A stretch of DNA of 60,000 bases, taken from positions 30,284,390 to 30,344,389 of the forward strand of contig NC_087070.1 of the NCBI RefSeq assembly GCF_963678635.1, in the 5' to 3' direction. Under the pieces are notes generated by a model. That model was given only the letters and a program-made list of their open reading frames with translations. It searched no databases and had not been told where the DNA came from. Below, piece by piece: positions 49,736 through 60,000 of the stretch (within the stretch, counting starts at the first letter, position 1; each line of letters begins with the position of its first letter). Both the position numbers and the translations under genes were made by a program. The DNA is from Symsagittifera roscoffensis (lineage: Eukaryota > Xenacoelomorpha > Acoela > Convolutidae).

Positions 49736-49964
49736 TGTTAAACATGGCTAAAAGTTAAAAAAAATTGTTGTTTCAAAATCAAAAACATTTCCAAATCGGA
49801 GTTTTATAACCATGAAAGAACAAAAAACTTAAAAGTCTCAGAAATTTACAGGAAAATGTTATTAACGAATACGTAATTTATTATGTAATTACAGTTGTTT
49901 AAAATTGATTGGTCAAAACGTTTTCGAGCATTTTTACACTTGTTTCTCTTTTTTCAGATCTTAG

Positions 49965-50175
49965 ATCGATCTGTAAAAATTGTTTAAAAATTTTTATTGC
50001 GCTGTGAAATCTGAAAACTAAACTCCACTTTCGAAACTAGAAGTTGAGCAAGTTTTTTGTGGCTTTTATACTTTTGCTGCTCGAACAAAGGAAATGAAGT
50101 GAGCTTTTAAAAGTTCAAAAGGCGAACCGCAAACAATTTGAGCCTGAACAATTTAAAACTTTTTCCTGAAAAAAA
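49965..50175 (+). repeat. Family A fragment
   Basis: Has TTTTTATTGCGCTGTGAAAT, ACTCCACTTTCGAAACTAGA and GAGCCTGAACAATTTAAAAC words of the family. Ends missing. Confidence 0.5.
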
Positions 50176-50289
50176 TTCTGCGGGAAAAGGTTATCATTAG
50201 AAGTGCCAGGTACACATCGGTCGCAATAAAAAAACGCTATTAGAAACTCCTTCTTTTAAACTTTATTAGAAATTTCTAACAATCTGCGC

Positions 50290-50835
50290 AAGAATCGATA
50301 GTGTCACTTGGAAAAGACAATGATGCAAGTCCACCACACCCAAACTATGTTGCTTCAACTACTTCTGCTGCTTGTTTTGAAGTGCTTAAAAATCCGATGA
50401 AATCAGAATTCAATGTATCCCTGAAAGCACCTCAAAATCGTCCACTAAACGCATCGAAGATGATTCTAAGTCTGTTACCAAAATGATTGAATACCTGGTC
50501 GTAGGTAACTCTAACAATATCCAAGAGGTGTACAGACTGGGTAAATTGAAAACTGAATCCAATGATGCCTGTCCAAAGACTATCATTATCAGACTAAATT
50601 CTGCCTGGTCACTCGAAAAATTCTGAGTAAATGTTATACTCTGAAAAATTACAATGTTGCAATCTGTATTTCCATGTCTTTAACTGAAGCTGGCCAAGTT
50701 GTTGAAAAAGCGTTATTGAGAAAACGACACGAGATGATAACATTTAGGTACGACCGCAATCAAATCAGACTTCGCGATCTAAGACTTTACGTGAATGGCA
50801 AACTGCATCATATGGAAACAACTGAAAATTGACTA
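50290..50835 (+). pseudogene. LINE ORF1-like relic
   Basis: Two frames joined by a shift: EVYRLGKLKTESNDACPKTI, then AISMSLTEA-like and RQEMITF-like helices, ending IRLRDLRLYVNGKLHH. This is the RNA-binding pattern of ORF1 proteins in CR1/L2-type LINEs (RLGK...RPIIV..., then ...LY.NGK). Stops are present, so no product is expected. Confidence 0.55.
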
Positions 50836-50859
50836 GAATTTTTTTCTTGTTATTTTTTT

Positions 50860-51640
50860 AGATGCTAAAGTTTACTTTCCTTGGAGAGGCGGTTAAGCTT
50901 TGCTAAACTTTTATATGCCTGGAACTGCAACTTCATTCGCTTGAAAGATAATTGGCTTAACACTACTGTGGATTCTTCATGTATCTTTCCTTTCTCTGAC
51001 TTCAATTTTATTGCGAGGTCTGATTGAACTGTTGGTGCTCACGGAGGTTGTCTTAATGCAATGAAAACTTGCACTGCCTCTGTTTTTGACAATCACCCAA
51101 TATTTTGAGATTCGTTAGTCGGTTGCGCCGTCTTGCTTCTTCTCCTTCCACTCAACATTCGATGAACTCGGTGATTTCATCTTAGCAGCTCATGCCGCTT
51201 TTCACAGCGAGCGTGCTAAGCGCGGTAACGTTTGCTGCAGCTACTTTACGGTAGGTGGTGACTTTAACTATCCAAATGTTGACTGGCGCTAGCTCCACAG
51301 TTCGAACTCTTCTGATTCGAACTCTTTTTTTTTGTAGTTATTGACCTTGTTTTAGAACAGTACATACTTGAACCACCCATAAGAGTGGCAATAAGCTTGA
51401 CATCTTGCTCCTCAATTCAACGGGGCCATGTGACATCAAAGTTTTAAACTCTGGATTTTCCGATCACAGACCTCCCAAGATTACATTTTGTGATGGCGCT
51501 ATTTTTAATTTATTTCCTAGGAATATTGGACAATGCTTTACTATAAAATTCAATCTTTCGATGGCGAGCTTTTACTTTACTTCGGAGCAGGGCCGACAGT
51601 ATCTGATCTCACTCTTAGATAGTAAAAGTAGTTAGTTATT
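50860..51640 (+). pseudogene. LINE APE endonuclease relic
   Basis: GGDFNYPNVDWR at about 51254-51289 is the GDFN motif of APE-type endonucleases. Downstream, after frameshifts, KLDILLLNST...IKVLNSGFSDHRPPKITF shows the family's terminal SDH motif. It follows the ORF1-like relic on the same strand, so both probably belong to one element. The RT core is not found after it. Confidence 0.7.
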
Positions 51641-51649
51641 TTAATACTG

Positions 51650-52137
51650 AATTTCGTCTTACTGTTCGTCAGGTTTCAATCTCATCGCTCTCAGTGTTAT
51701 AATTTTCACCCTGGTTCTATTCAATAGTTCAAATATAATCATATCTACTTGCGCCGGCACGCGCCAGACGAAAGACAATAACAAAATTAGCGGCACTTAA
51801 TAAGGCAAGAGTTTACAGTATTTTACACGGCAATTTATAACCGGAGCAGGATGGAGTAATTATGTTCTCTGATAGGTAAACAGATATACTTTTTCCGGTT
51901 TATGAGTGGTTTTAGCAAATACAAGAAATGTTTGTGGTGTTTCGTGTTTGAGCAAGTGATTTTACATTCCTATGATGGTATACAAGTTCAAGCTCCATAT
52001 ATGGTAATAAGGAAATATGGATGATTATATCACTCTTTATATAACGGACTTTTCTAGGACGTTACACAACCGTTCTTTGATAAAATTTATGTATATAAAT
52101 TTAAATGTCGTTACTAGTTTTTTTTAAGGTGCCACCC
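51650..52137. other. Spacer 3' of the envelope relic
   Basis: AT-rich, no frame. Read on the minus strand it follows the envelope stop, where a polypurine tract and 3' LTR might be expected. I could not pair it with a matching sequence upstream of the gene. Confidence 0.4.
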
Positions 52138-54675
52138 TTAAGTTGTCGATTGTCTTGTCGCGTTGTTCACCGGTGATTGTTGTTGCTGGAGGGTCTGAAC
52201 TGGGAATGTTTGAGGAGACCGAAAGTAGATTGGTTTTTGGTCTGTTTGTTGTGTTTCGTGCGGGATTTCACGGGCATGAACTGAATGCCGTGACTGCGAT
52301 TGGAGACTTCTGCGGGATGAACTGAGGGATTGGGTTTGTATAGCGTCTCTTTGGTTTTCCTCTTGTATCAGATGCTTGTGGTGTTCAGCCACAAGGTTCT
52401 CGATTTTGTTTAACCGAAGGAGTATGTCTTGTATTATTTCTTCATCCGTTGTAGATGCATTAATGAAAGTTATCTTCCTTTTGAGCTTATGATCCATCGA
52501 TTGTATCAGTGGGAATTGGTCCTTAGTTACTGACATTACTTGTTTTACTGGAATTTTTGTATCGGTTGATTTCATAAATTTTGGCGTTAAGTTTCGAATG
52601 AACTTGAATTTATGATAAAGGTACATGACTAGGATGTGTACAAGGTGATTTCCGATAAAAACAAAGATTGTGAGGGATAAAGAGACTTTTATAGGGACGT
52701 AGGAATCGAGTTTATCAATTAATGTTGGTTTCAAAAGTTGCATTTTGTGGACTAAGGGTTTAGCAATTTTGTCATAATCGTTTTGTTGAAGATTATCTAC
52801 TGACATCATTGTCAATTCTAGTTACATTTGCTGAAATAGGGCAATATTTGCGTCTGCTTTAGACTTGTAATAGGGTAATTGGTCTAGCTCGGGGACCGTT
52901 GAAATATGCTTCTGGAGAGGGTCGTCTAATTTGACGTCAATTTGTACTGCTGGAATTTTTGCGCAGCTTGACAGGTCTGACCGTATTTTAATCTGCTTGC
53001 TTATAAGTTGCTCTCCACAATTGAGAGTTATAAGGCAAATTTTACATCCATCCTTATTCACGTTTGATGTTGTTTCTTGTCCACTTACTATGTGTTGTCT
53101 CCATTTAAATTGTCTTGCGCTCGTTATTAACCAAATTCCAATCCCGAGGTTGGTCGCTTTTTCCGGGATGGGTAGTAGGATTTTTCTGGTTTCACATACA
53201 GCTAAGGCAACTATCGGTTCCTGGTAGTAAAGTGTCGCAAGACATGAGGATTGTGCTAAGTGTGTTTCCATTGTTTCATGGCAAATTCTGTATGTTGATG
53301 ATCCAATGCAGTTGTCCAATTGTTTTTGTGTAAGAGTTGTCGTTTCCATTGAATCCTGTGAAATTGCTAGGTATGGGCCTTCGATGACCCATTCTAAAGC
53401 TTCAGAGGGATCGTGTTGTGGCATTGGTACTAAATGTGCACTGTAAACTGTAAAGGTTGTTGTTCTTGATGATAGAGTTATCGCCAATGTCAGAAGTAAT
53501 CCTTGTTTTACTGTTGAAATTTCTGTTAGTAATTTCGCATCGTAATAGGACATTAGATCTTGCATTGGAATTGCCAATGACAGTTTATCCGTGGAGTATT
53601 TTTGTGCATCATGTACTGAGTCGAGTACAGCATTTAAACATTCTCAAGGAACTAGGGACATTGGAAGTCTTTTGTCTAGTAGAATTGGGATTGAGTTGAG
53701 CAAACTTATGCTATAGGCGTATAAAGCTGAACGGTAACTTTTGACGTCTGCATACAAAACGTTCAACAATGAAGCGGCTGCGTCGAAATTGAAACTTAGC
53801 TGTTGGTGCGAAAACAGCATTTGAGTACAATCTCGTAAAACATGAAAGTTGTTTTGAAAGATTTCAAATTGCTGCTGTACAATTTTCCAATTTTTGTTCT
53901 GGTTTTCTTGCATTTCCTTTTGGATTTTTGCTATTTCGGCTATTTCGTTGGAAATCAAGAAGAATTTTTTGTTGCTGGCTTGTTCAATTTCTAAAACGTA
54001 CTCTGTAAGTTGGCTAGCGTATTGGCTTAGTCGGTCGATGTTCTCTGCATTTTTCTTTCTTGTGTTTTGGCAATTACCGAAAACTCCAAGAAATCCAGAG
54101 TCACTTGATCCTCCCATTGATATTCCAAGTGATCCGAACAGCGCTATTCCTGCTACAGCAGCGGCTGCTACTACCGGTGCACCGCGTTCTTCACGATTTT
54201 GGATTCCTTGTGAATTTTGTTGTTTGTTTTGATTTTCTTCCTCGTTTTCATCGTTCGATAGAAATTTTGCTGTTACGTTGCGCATGTGTTCAACTTCCTG
54301 CTGTGCTGCATTTGTTTTGTTTTGTATTTTGGCCAGCATCCAATTCAAATTGAAGGGTTTGTGCGAGGAATTGAAAGGTTGCGAAAAATCTAGTGGACAT
54401 TCGGCCGAAGGCTGACTCCACATTTCGGCTAATTTTGCTAACATTGTTTCTACTTGTTTCTGCATCGTGAAATTGTATTTCGAGAATGGCACAAGAAATT
54501 GAACAATAACAAATTTTTCCGCAAGTAATATTTGGGACTCTTTGTGGAATAAAATTCCTCTTGTAAGCGCTTCATATTCTGAAGAAAATGTATCGCAATT
54601 TCCACTTAAGACGAAAGTAGGGAGTAAAATAATTCTTGGCCTCATTTTTGTGCTGGTCTTTTTAAACTGATTCAA
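52138..54675 (-). pseudogene. Endogenous retrovirus/Ty3-type envelope gene, two in-frame stops
   Basis: One reading frame of 846 codons runs from Met at 54675 to the stop at 52138, interrupted only by a TGA at about 53644 and a TAA at about 52822; the three pieces are in the same frame. Seen: an N-terminal hydrophobic signal-like segment, several N-glycosylation sequons, an R-x-x-R protease-like site near codon 163 directly followed by a long Ala/Gly-rich hydrophobic stretch (fusion-peptide-like), heptad-rich helices after it, a transmembrane segment near 52640-52710, and a polar tail. This is the layout of class I fusion glycoproteins of retroviruses and envelope-bearing Ty3 elements. No gag, pol or LTR pair was recognised. 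The relatively intact frame suggests a young insertion. Confidence 0.72.
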
Positions 54676-55450
54676 TGAAAGTGTGAGAGTGAGAATAACC
54701 GATTGAGTTAGTTTTCTCGAATATAAATATTCGTATGTTTGTCAGAGGATGTTTTTCTGTTGGTTTATTGTCGTCTTTACTTATTTGGAAATGTTTATTT
54801 ACTATAGTTTCGGTGGTTCGGATTTTTGTAGGATCTAATTGATGATGAAGTAAAAATTAATGTTTATATATGGTAATAATCGTTTTGTTCAAGGAAAATG
54901 GAGAAACGTGTAGTAAAGGGTTGTTGAGTGTTTCAGAAGCGAAATGTGTTGGAATATGACATTCTTTAACTCCATTATTACATGCTGTAAGAATGGATCA
55001 TTCATCGTGGGTCAGAACATTTGGTCAGTTCGAAGGTCACGTTTTTGTGATCAAGGCCAAGACAATAATGCGTTTCATCGTCCTTCAATTGCGGGCATTG
55101 CTGATGACGGGGGTCACGATGAGTCGTACTTTGCTATGCTCATTTTTACTTTTATCCTTCTCGCTTGCTGTGTGTGGGTGGCAGTTGTTTGCAAAACTGA
55201 AACTGGCGCCAAAACTGCATCACAAATATACCAACGAGTTTAAATTTCTTAACATTTCTATTTTCATTTTTATTTTTTTTGAATTTAGTTATAATTTTTG
55301 GATTAGTCTGTTTTTCCATTTTTGAAAAATGTCAAATTTTTTTCACGCAATTCTTTCTTTTTTTGTTTTAGCCAAAATTCTTTTTGCGAACTATAGTTAG
55401 TATAAGGCTCAATTTCCTGCTTTTGAAATCATTGGGCGTGTCTTTTCCCA
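54676..55450. other. Region upstream of the envelope relic
   Basis: On the minus strand this precedes the envelope gene, where pol would end. I see no integrase or RT motifs. Plus-strand frames of about 100 codons (54944-55325) have a membrane-like segment but no family similarity. TTTGGCGCCA near 55200 resembles a primer-binding site but stands alone. Confidence 0.35.
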
Positions 55451-55459
55451 GATTTGAAG

Positions 55460-57250
55460 AGTTTTTAATGTCATTAGCTTGACGTTGGTGGCATCATGGT
55501 CAATAACCTCTCATGACATGACCGCACTCTCGCCCTCATTTGCACACTGCCTCAGATGATGACCTACGGTTGAGTCTTCCTTCCGGTGCTCGTCAATTCT
55601 TATGGTTAGATGCCGCAGCGTTTGACCAACATAGGTGAAGTAACATCCACAGCATGAATTCTTGTAAACCACTTTTGATTTGAGTTAACGCAAAAAAGAA
55701 GATTTATAGGATCGTAGGCAAGTTTTCAGCTTTCTGGTGTTGGAAGCAATTGAAGTTTTGATTGTGTTTGCACCCGTTTTGCAAATATCAGACTTTTATT
55801 GCCTCGGTACTGCACCACTATCACGGCTGGTGTGTCAGTTTTATCAATATGCCTTTGATGTAGTTTCTTACCAGTGCTCTTGTTGACCTTTCTTTTGATG
55901 AATCTATCAAGGGTCTTCGAGGCAACCTTATCAGTCCAAAATTCTTGGTATTAGTTGTCCATCTATTGATTTCTACTGTTTTATGGCCTTATAGAACTTA
56001 TTCCAAAAGGAACTGCTTCTAAAGGTTCGGTGATCTTGCGCCTTCTATAATAATTTTTCTTATAATGGAGAGAAGGGCAACTCCTAAAAATAAGAATTGT
56101 CACTGTATCAGTTGTTTTTTGATTCCATCCACTGACTACATTTTAGAGTGAGTCCACGTTAACATCAATATCAAGAAAGACTAAATTGCTTTTCTCATTA
56201 GCTTTTCTAAAGTAAACTATAGATTATGATGTAATTGATTTGCAGCATCTAACAAATCTTTTGGATCTCTTCAAATCGTTATCATCTTTATATCTCAGAA
56301 AGAGCTTTAATTCTTCAAGGGTTGGTCTTTTTGTTTCAACTCATGGCATGACTCACGGCACTATTAGCTTTATTCCTCTGTTCAATTTTTTAAACTTATT
56401 AAATTTTTAATAGAATCAATATAGACAAAGTTCACATTTACTTATTTTCTGTCTATGCGTAACTTTTTCCTACATTCTGGACAAATACAGTGTCAATTTT
56501 TCATGAGCTTACAAAATAGGGGACTCTCGTTCCTCAAAACTGGTTCGAGCTCTTTCATCCACAAATTTTTCTGTATTACAGCAAGAGATGCCCCCATAGC
56601 CAAGCCATTTTCTGTGTTTTGCACATATCTTTACACTTAAAGTGCACTTGACCTACAGCTAGGCTTAGCAATCTCTTCATTGTATTCAGTGCAAGGTCTG
56701 GAGTTTCCTTTTAATTGTAAAGTTTTCTGAAGGCCATGTCAATAGCCACTTTGATTGGAACATTAGTGTACAAACATTTAACAAATAAAGAAATTATGTC
56801 CTCACCGGAGTCCGATTCAACCTTCACATTATTCTCTCAAGCTTCTTTTGCTTTTTTTCTATGTTCGCTCTCTCATTTTTAGCAAAAAATTTGACAATTT
56901 TTTGTTTAACTTGTCATATGAACTTCCAGGCAGAGATAGAACAGGGCGCAGTGGTATGTCTTGCTTGTTTACTTTTGCTCAAACGTACAAAAAAGCCCGT
57001 TGACTACCAGTTGACCTCAATTTGTTATATGGCATTGCCATTTTCAGACTCAATAGCTCTTTGATAATGTTTTTCTCAATTTTGAAATTGTGGGTTTCAT
57101 TCACTGTGTGGTGTTTTTTTATTTTCAAATATATAATCAAGTGGAAGACTGACGGCCAAAGTTCTTCATCAATCACCCGCTGTACTACAATTCTTGTTTT
57201 CCCTATCTTGTCGATAATGTTCTTCTCGTCATACCTAGCCTATTTATATC
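55460..57250 (-). mobile_element. Penelope-like retroelement 2, dead
   Basis: Minus strand. In order: EKNIIKELLSLKMAMPYNKL, LRSTGSQRAF, then after a stop DIPLRPVLSLPGSSYDK (parallel to element 1); GLAMGASLAVIQKNLWMKEL (motif B) near 56590; CPECRKKL near 56470 (start of the same Cys module); and the GIY-YIG domain at about 55520-55690 (SKVVYKNSCCGCYFTYVGQT, then LRHLTIRIDEHRKEDS). Clearly the same family as 47880-49735 but a diverged copy, with stops and gaps. Confidence 0.8.
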
Positions 57251-57259
57251 AGTAGTGTT

Positions 57260-58150
57260 CAGAACAATGAACCGCTTGGTCTGAGCAAAAATCAATTTCT
57301 GTGTTCTGGCACGCGGAATTGCAATGAAACTGGTATTATATCAATATCTAAGATTTTGCTCAGAAACTTAACTCTATGAAAACAATCTTTTAGTTTAAGG
57401 TACCAATTAAGATAATTCAGCACTATTTTCCACGAAAATTTACTCTTTAGTATCCGTCGTAAAATTGGTGGGAGGAGGAAACATGAATTCATTACTTAGC
57501 AGGCCACGAGGAACGAACCTCACTAGGCACAAAGCAAAGAACAAACAAAACAACACTAACAGCTTGATGAAGTACCATCCACTTGTTCCCTCTCCTTCCG
57601 TTTCGCCAGTTCCTTCCGCCTTATCTGTGAAAGTATGTTCTTTGCTGATCGTGACTTTCCAAGCAGTCCTGGTAGGTTGCCCTGGTTTTCCACTACCAGC
57701 CTGAGCGACTTCAACTCCAGGGCACTATCCTGTTGAAGCTCCTGGTTTTCTTACAACAATTCTGGCTCGTGATTTTCCTAGGAATGACCAAAATGCTCTT
57801 TCATCTCAGCGCTTCTTTGACGCCGGGCAAGCCCTTTTCCTACAGAACACTTTTGCTCTGATTTGCGAACTTTTCATCTTCAGAATATCAGAATTATCCT
57901 CAGGGCTACCGGATCGATAGTTGTTAAAATGTGGCTGCTAATTAACTTGTTAATGAGGTCGTGAAGCATCACATTGTTTTCTTTTGTCCAAGGGGACCTT
58001 GTCTAGAAGAAATTGCAAGTTTGTTTTACTTAATGTTTCTATTGAGCAAGGGTCATGGAATAATTGTCGCGATTGTCAAAAATACTTTTAATTTTTCGGT
58101 TTCCAGATCCTTCAAATTGTTGTAGCGAACTAGCTGCTGCAAAGTAAACT
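57260..58150. other. Possible 5' part of Penelope-like element 2
   Basis: On the minus strand 57560-57720 reads ALELKSLRLVVENQGNLPGL followed by a Lys/Arg-rich helix, a charged coil that could be the N-terminal part of the element. Stops are present and I cannot assign it firmly. Confidence 0.3.
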
Positions 58151-58736
58151 ATTCTGGCTCTGACATCATAAAACAGTACATTAAAAAGGAGACCCAAAAA
58201 TGCAATAAAATTTTCGATATGAAAAGCAAATGAAAAATAAATAAAAAATTTGTAATCCTGTACAGTTTTATGTACAATTTTTACAAGAGAGAAAAAAAGA
58301 ATAATTGATAAAATTCACTGTAAGTTTTTCATTGGTTCCTTTTGGGGGTAACATCAGTTTAAAAACTAGCTCAGCGCTATTGGGGTACTTTTAAAATTTA
58401 CATATTAAGATGAAAGGAATTAAAAAAGAATTTACGAACATTTTCCCACATTTATGCATCATCAGGTAAAAAAAGTTTACAAAAAGATCATCAATCATAA
58501 AAATATCCTAAGACATTTGGCTATATAAAATGATAAAATTAACCAATCAAATATTTGCAAATTTGAATTTCAGGTCAAAATTACATTACAATTTTATCAT
58601 CTAATTTAGGTTTTCGAGACTTTCTATTAAAATTTTCTTTTAATTTTTTCAATTTTGATTTTATTTTTTTGGTTTGTCTCGTGTTCCGATTATGGAACAA
58701 GTCAATTTTTTAATTTCGAACTTTATTTATTTAATA

Positions 58737-58764
58737 TGTTTTAGCCGAAAGATCGGCTAAAACA
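58737..58764. repeat. Perfect 12-bp hairpin, 4-nt loop
   Basis: TGTTTTAGCCGA, loop AAGA, TCGGCTAAAACA. It could act as a terminator or 3'-end structure of a neighbouring retroelement; no tract supports one direction. The surrounding 58150-58880 has nothing else recognisable. Confidence 0.7.
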
Positions 58765-58969
58765 TTGGAACTATAGTTTAAGGGTCAATTCCATGCTCTT
58801 GAACTGTGGTTTTCACAACCTACAAAACCAATTGAGCCGTTTTCAGCAGACCTGGTACTGACCAATGCACGAGCCATTTTACGAACCAGATGATCAAAAA
58901 CTCTGATAGTAACTGAAGTTACTACATAATTGCGGACAGCCCAAAAACCTGGAAGTTTCACAAATTAGT

Positions 58970-59530
58970 GAAGTATTGTAACAGTCGTTCGGCTAGGGCA
59001 TATATGGATGGAAGTATGTTGCGATTGCTGTTCAGCTAAGTTGTAAGACATCATCTGCAGTATGCTTCTTCAGTCTGGAACCTTCAACATATAAAGCTCT
59101 CGAAGATTGTAGAGAACGTTCAAAGAGGCGCGACGCAGCTGCTCGAAGACATTAGGAATGAGCCATATGAAGAAGTAATACGAAAACTAGACCTTCCCTC
59201 GTTAGCTTTTAGAAGGCTAAGATGAGACATGACTGAGGTGTTTAAATTTCTGCATCCAACATCAGAACTCGACAATCGGATCTGCAAATGATTGTTAAAC
59301 AAATAACACTAAGAAGCAACACGCGGACATCTAGCAAAGCTCACGAAACATAAGTTCCTCCTGAACCTTGGCAAGGTTGCTGTCTGTCAACAAATAGTTA
59401 AAACATGGAATGCGCTTCCTCATACAATTGCGATAGGAGACAATGTTAAAGCCCTTAAGGCAGGCATGGTCTTTTTTTGGTCGCATCATCCGTGAAAAAT
59501 TCAAAAGTGATTTAAGATCATAAATTTTCG
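58970..59530 (+). pseudogene. LINE RT C-terminal tail relic
   Basis: LQYASSVWNLQHIKLSKIVE, NVQRGATQLLEDIRNEPYEE, VIRKLDLPSLAFRRLR (then a stop), DMTEVFKFLHP, and KTWNALPHTI: the order known from the C-terminal part of CR1/L2/Rex1-type RTs (L.YAS.VW, VQRRATKL, YEERL..L.LPSL.YRRLRGDMIE.YK, WN.LP). Stops and at least one shift are present. It lies on the same strand as the ORF1/endonuclease relics 8 kb earlier. Confidence 0.75.
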
Positions 59531-60000
59531 TGATATAAATGGGTTCGCGTACCTCGGAATTTTGGTGCGGGAAATCGTGTGTATTCTCTAACCTTCCAAC
59601 CAATTTTTTCTATTAGGAGGTAATTTTATTTACATTTAGGAACAAATAAAGAAATTGTCTTTGGATTCAAGTAGCAGAAACCATTTAATTGCCTATCAAA
59701 TGCACAATTTGGCCTTGTATTGAAATTAACTTACTCGTTTTGAGTCCATGAAATTAGTGAAGACTCTTAAATCTGTTCTGATGATTTAATAGTGTTTGTT
59801 TGTTGTTTCCCGGAAAAAGTCTTAAAATTGTTCAAGCTCAAATTTAATTTTTTGCTAATTGACTAATAGTTTTTTTTCGAGTTCAGTTGTTTATTCTGTT
59901 AAAAGGAAGATAAAAATTACTATCAAACAGCAAAAGTGTGAAAGTCAAGAAAAACATGATTGACTTTTAAATTCAAAAAAGTGGGTTTAACTTTCAGATT
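59531..60000. other. AT-rich end of window
   Basis: Contains AACAAATAAAGAAATTGTCT (polyadenylation-like, 59641-59660) shortly after the LINE tail, possibly that element's 3' end. From 59800 weak family-A-like words (GGAAAAAGTCTTAAAATTGT, on the minus side) appear. Confidence 0.4.

Noticed and set aside
54944-55325. Plus-strand frames of 99 and 110 codons with a membrane-like segment.
   Set aside because: Two overlapping frames, no family recognised, and located upstream of the minus-strand envelope relic; no basis to call a gene.

Overview
This is animal nuclear DNA, roughly two-thirds A+T. Genes are split by GT-AG introns and the non-coding part is crowded with dispersed repeats, foldback elements, tandem arrays and dead retroelements. 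Nothing bacterial is present. The host protein is clearly recognisable but diverged, which suggests a fast-evolving invertebrate with transposon-swollen introns. I cannot name the phylum from the sequence; a large-genome tunicate would fit but is only a guess.

One host gene fills most of the window. On the minus strand, from the start codon at 47554 leftwards to at least 1123, I assembled 17 exons by hand. They encode the first 1,832 codons of PSME4 (PA200/Blm10), the HEAT-repeat proteasome activator. Exon phases agree at every junction, the coding sum is 5,496 nt, and the exons follow the order of the vertebrate protein. The bromodomain-like end and C-terminal tail lie beyond the left edge or were not recognised. 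Coding sequence is about 12% of the 46 kb locus; the rest is intron.

The introns hold most of the oddities. Intron 15 has a hAT-type MITE with an 8-bp target duplication inside a roughly 165-bp tandem array, a 205-bp palindromic MITE, and a LINE endonuclease relic. Intron 14 appears to start with GC instead of GT; its 5' end is complementary over 13 nt to a stretch just upstream of its acceptor, and a possible 12-nt in-frame microexon lies beside that stretch. Intron 12 has an 80-88-bp satellite inside a 3.4-kb tandem duplication, with a 42-bp hairpin in each copy. Intron 11 is a nest of inverted repeats. Intron 7 contains a 2.6-kb tandem duplication that copied exon 7 almost whole, phase 0 to 0.

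Upstream of the PSME4 start (47.6-60 kb) is a transposon graveyard. It contains a plus-strand Penelope-like element (RT, PHD-like zinc finger, GIY-YIG), LINE ORF1/endonuclease fragments, a minus-strand retroviral/Ty3-type envelope relic with two in-frame stops and no gag or pol in view, a second Penelope-like element on the minus strand, and a LINE RT tail. None looks functional as it stands.
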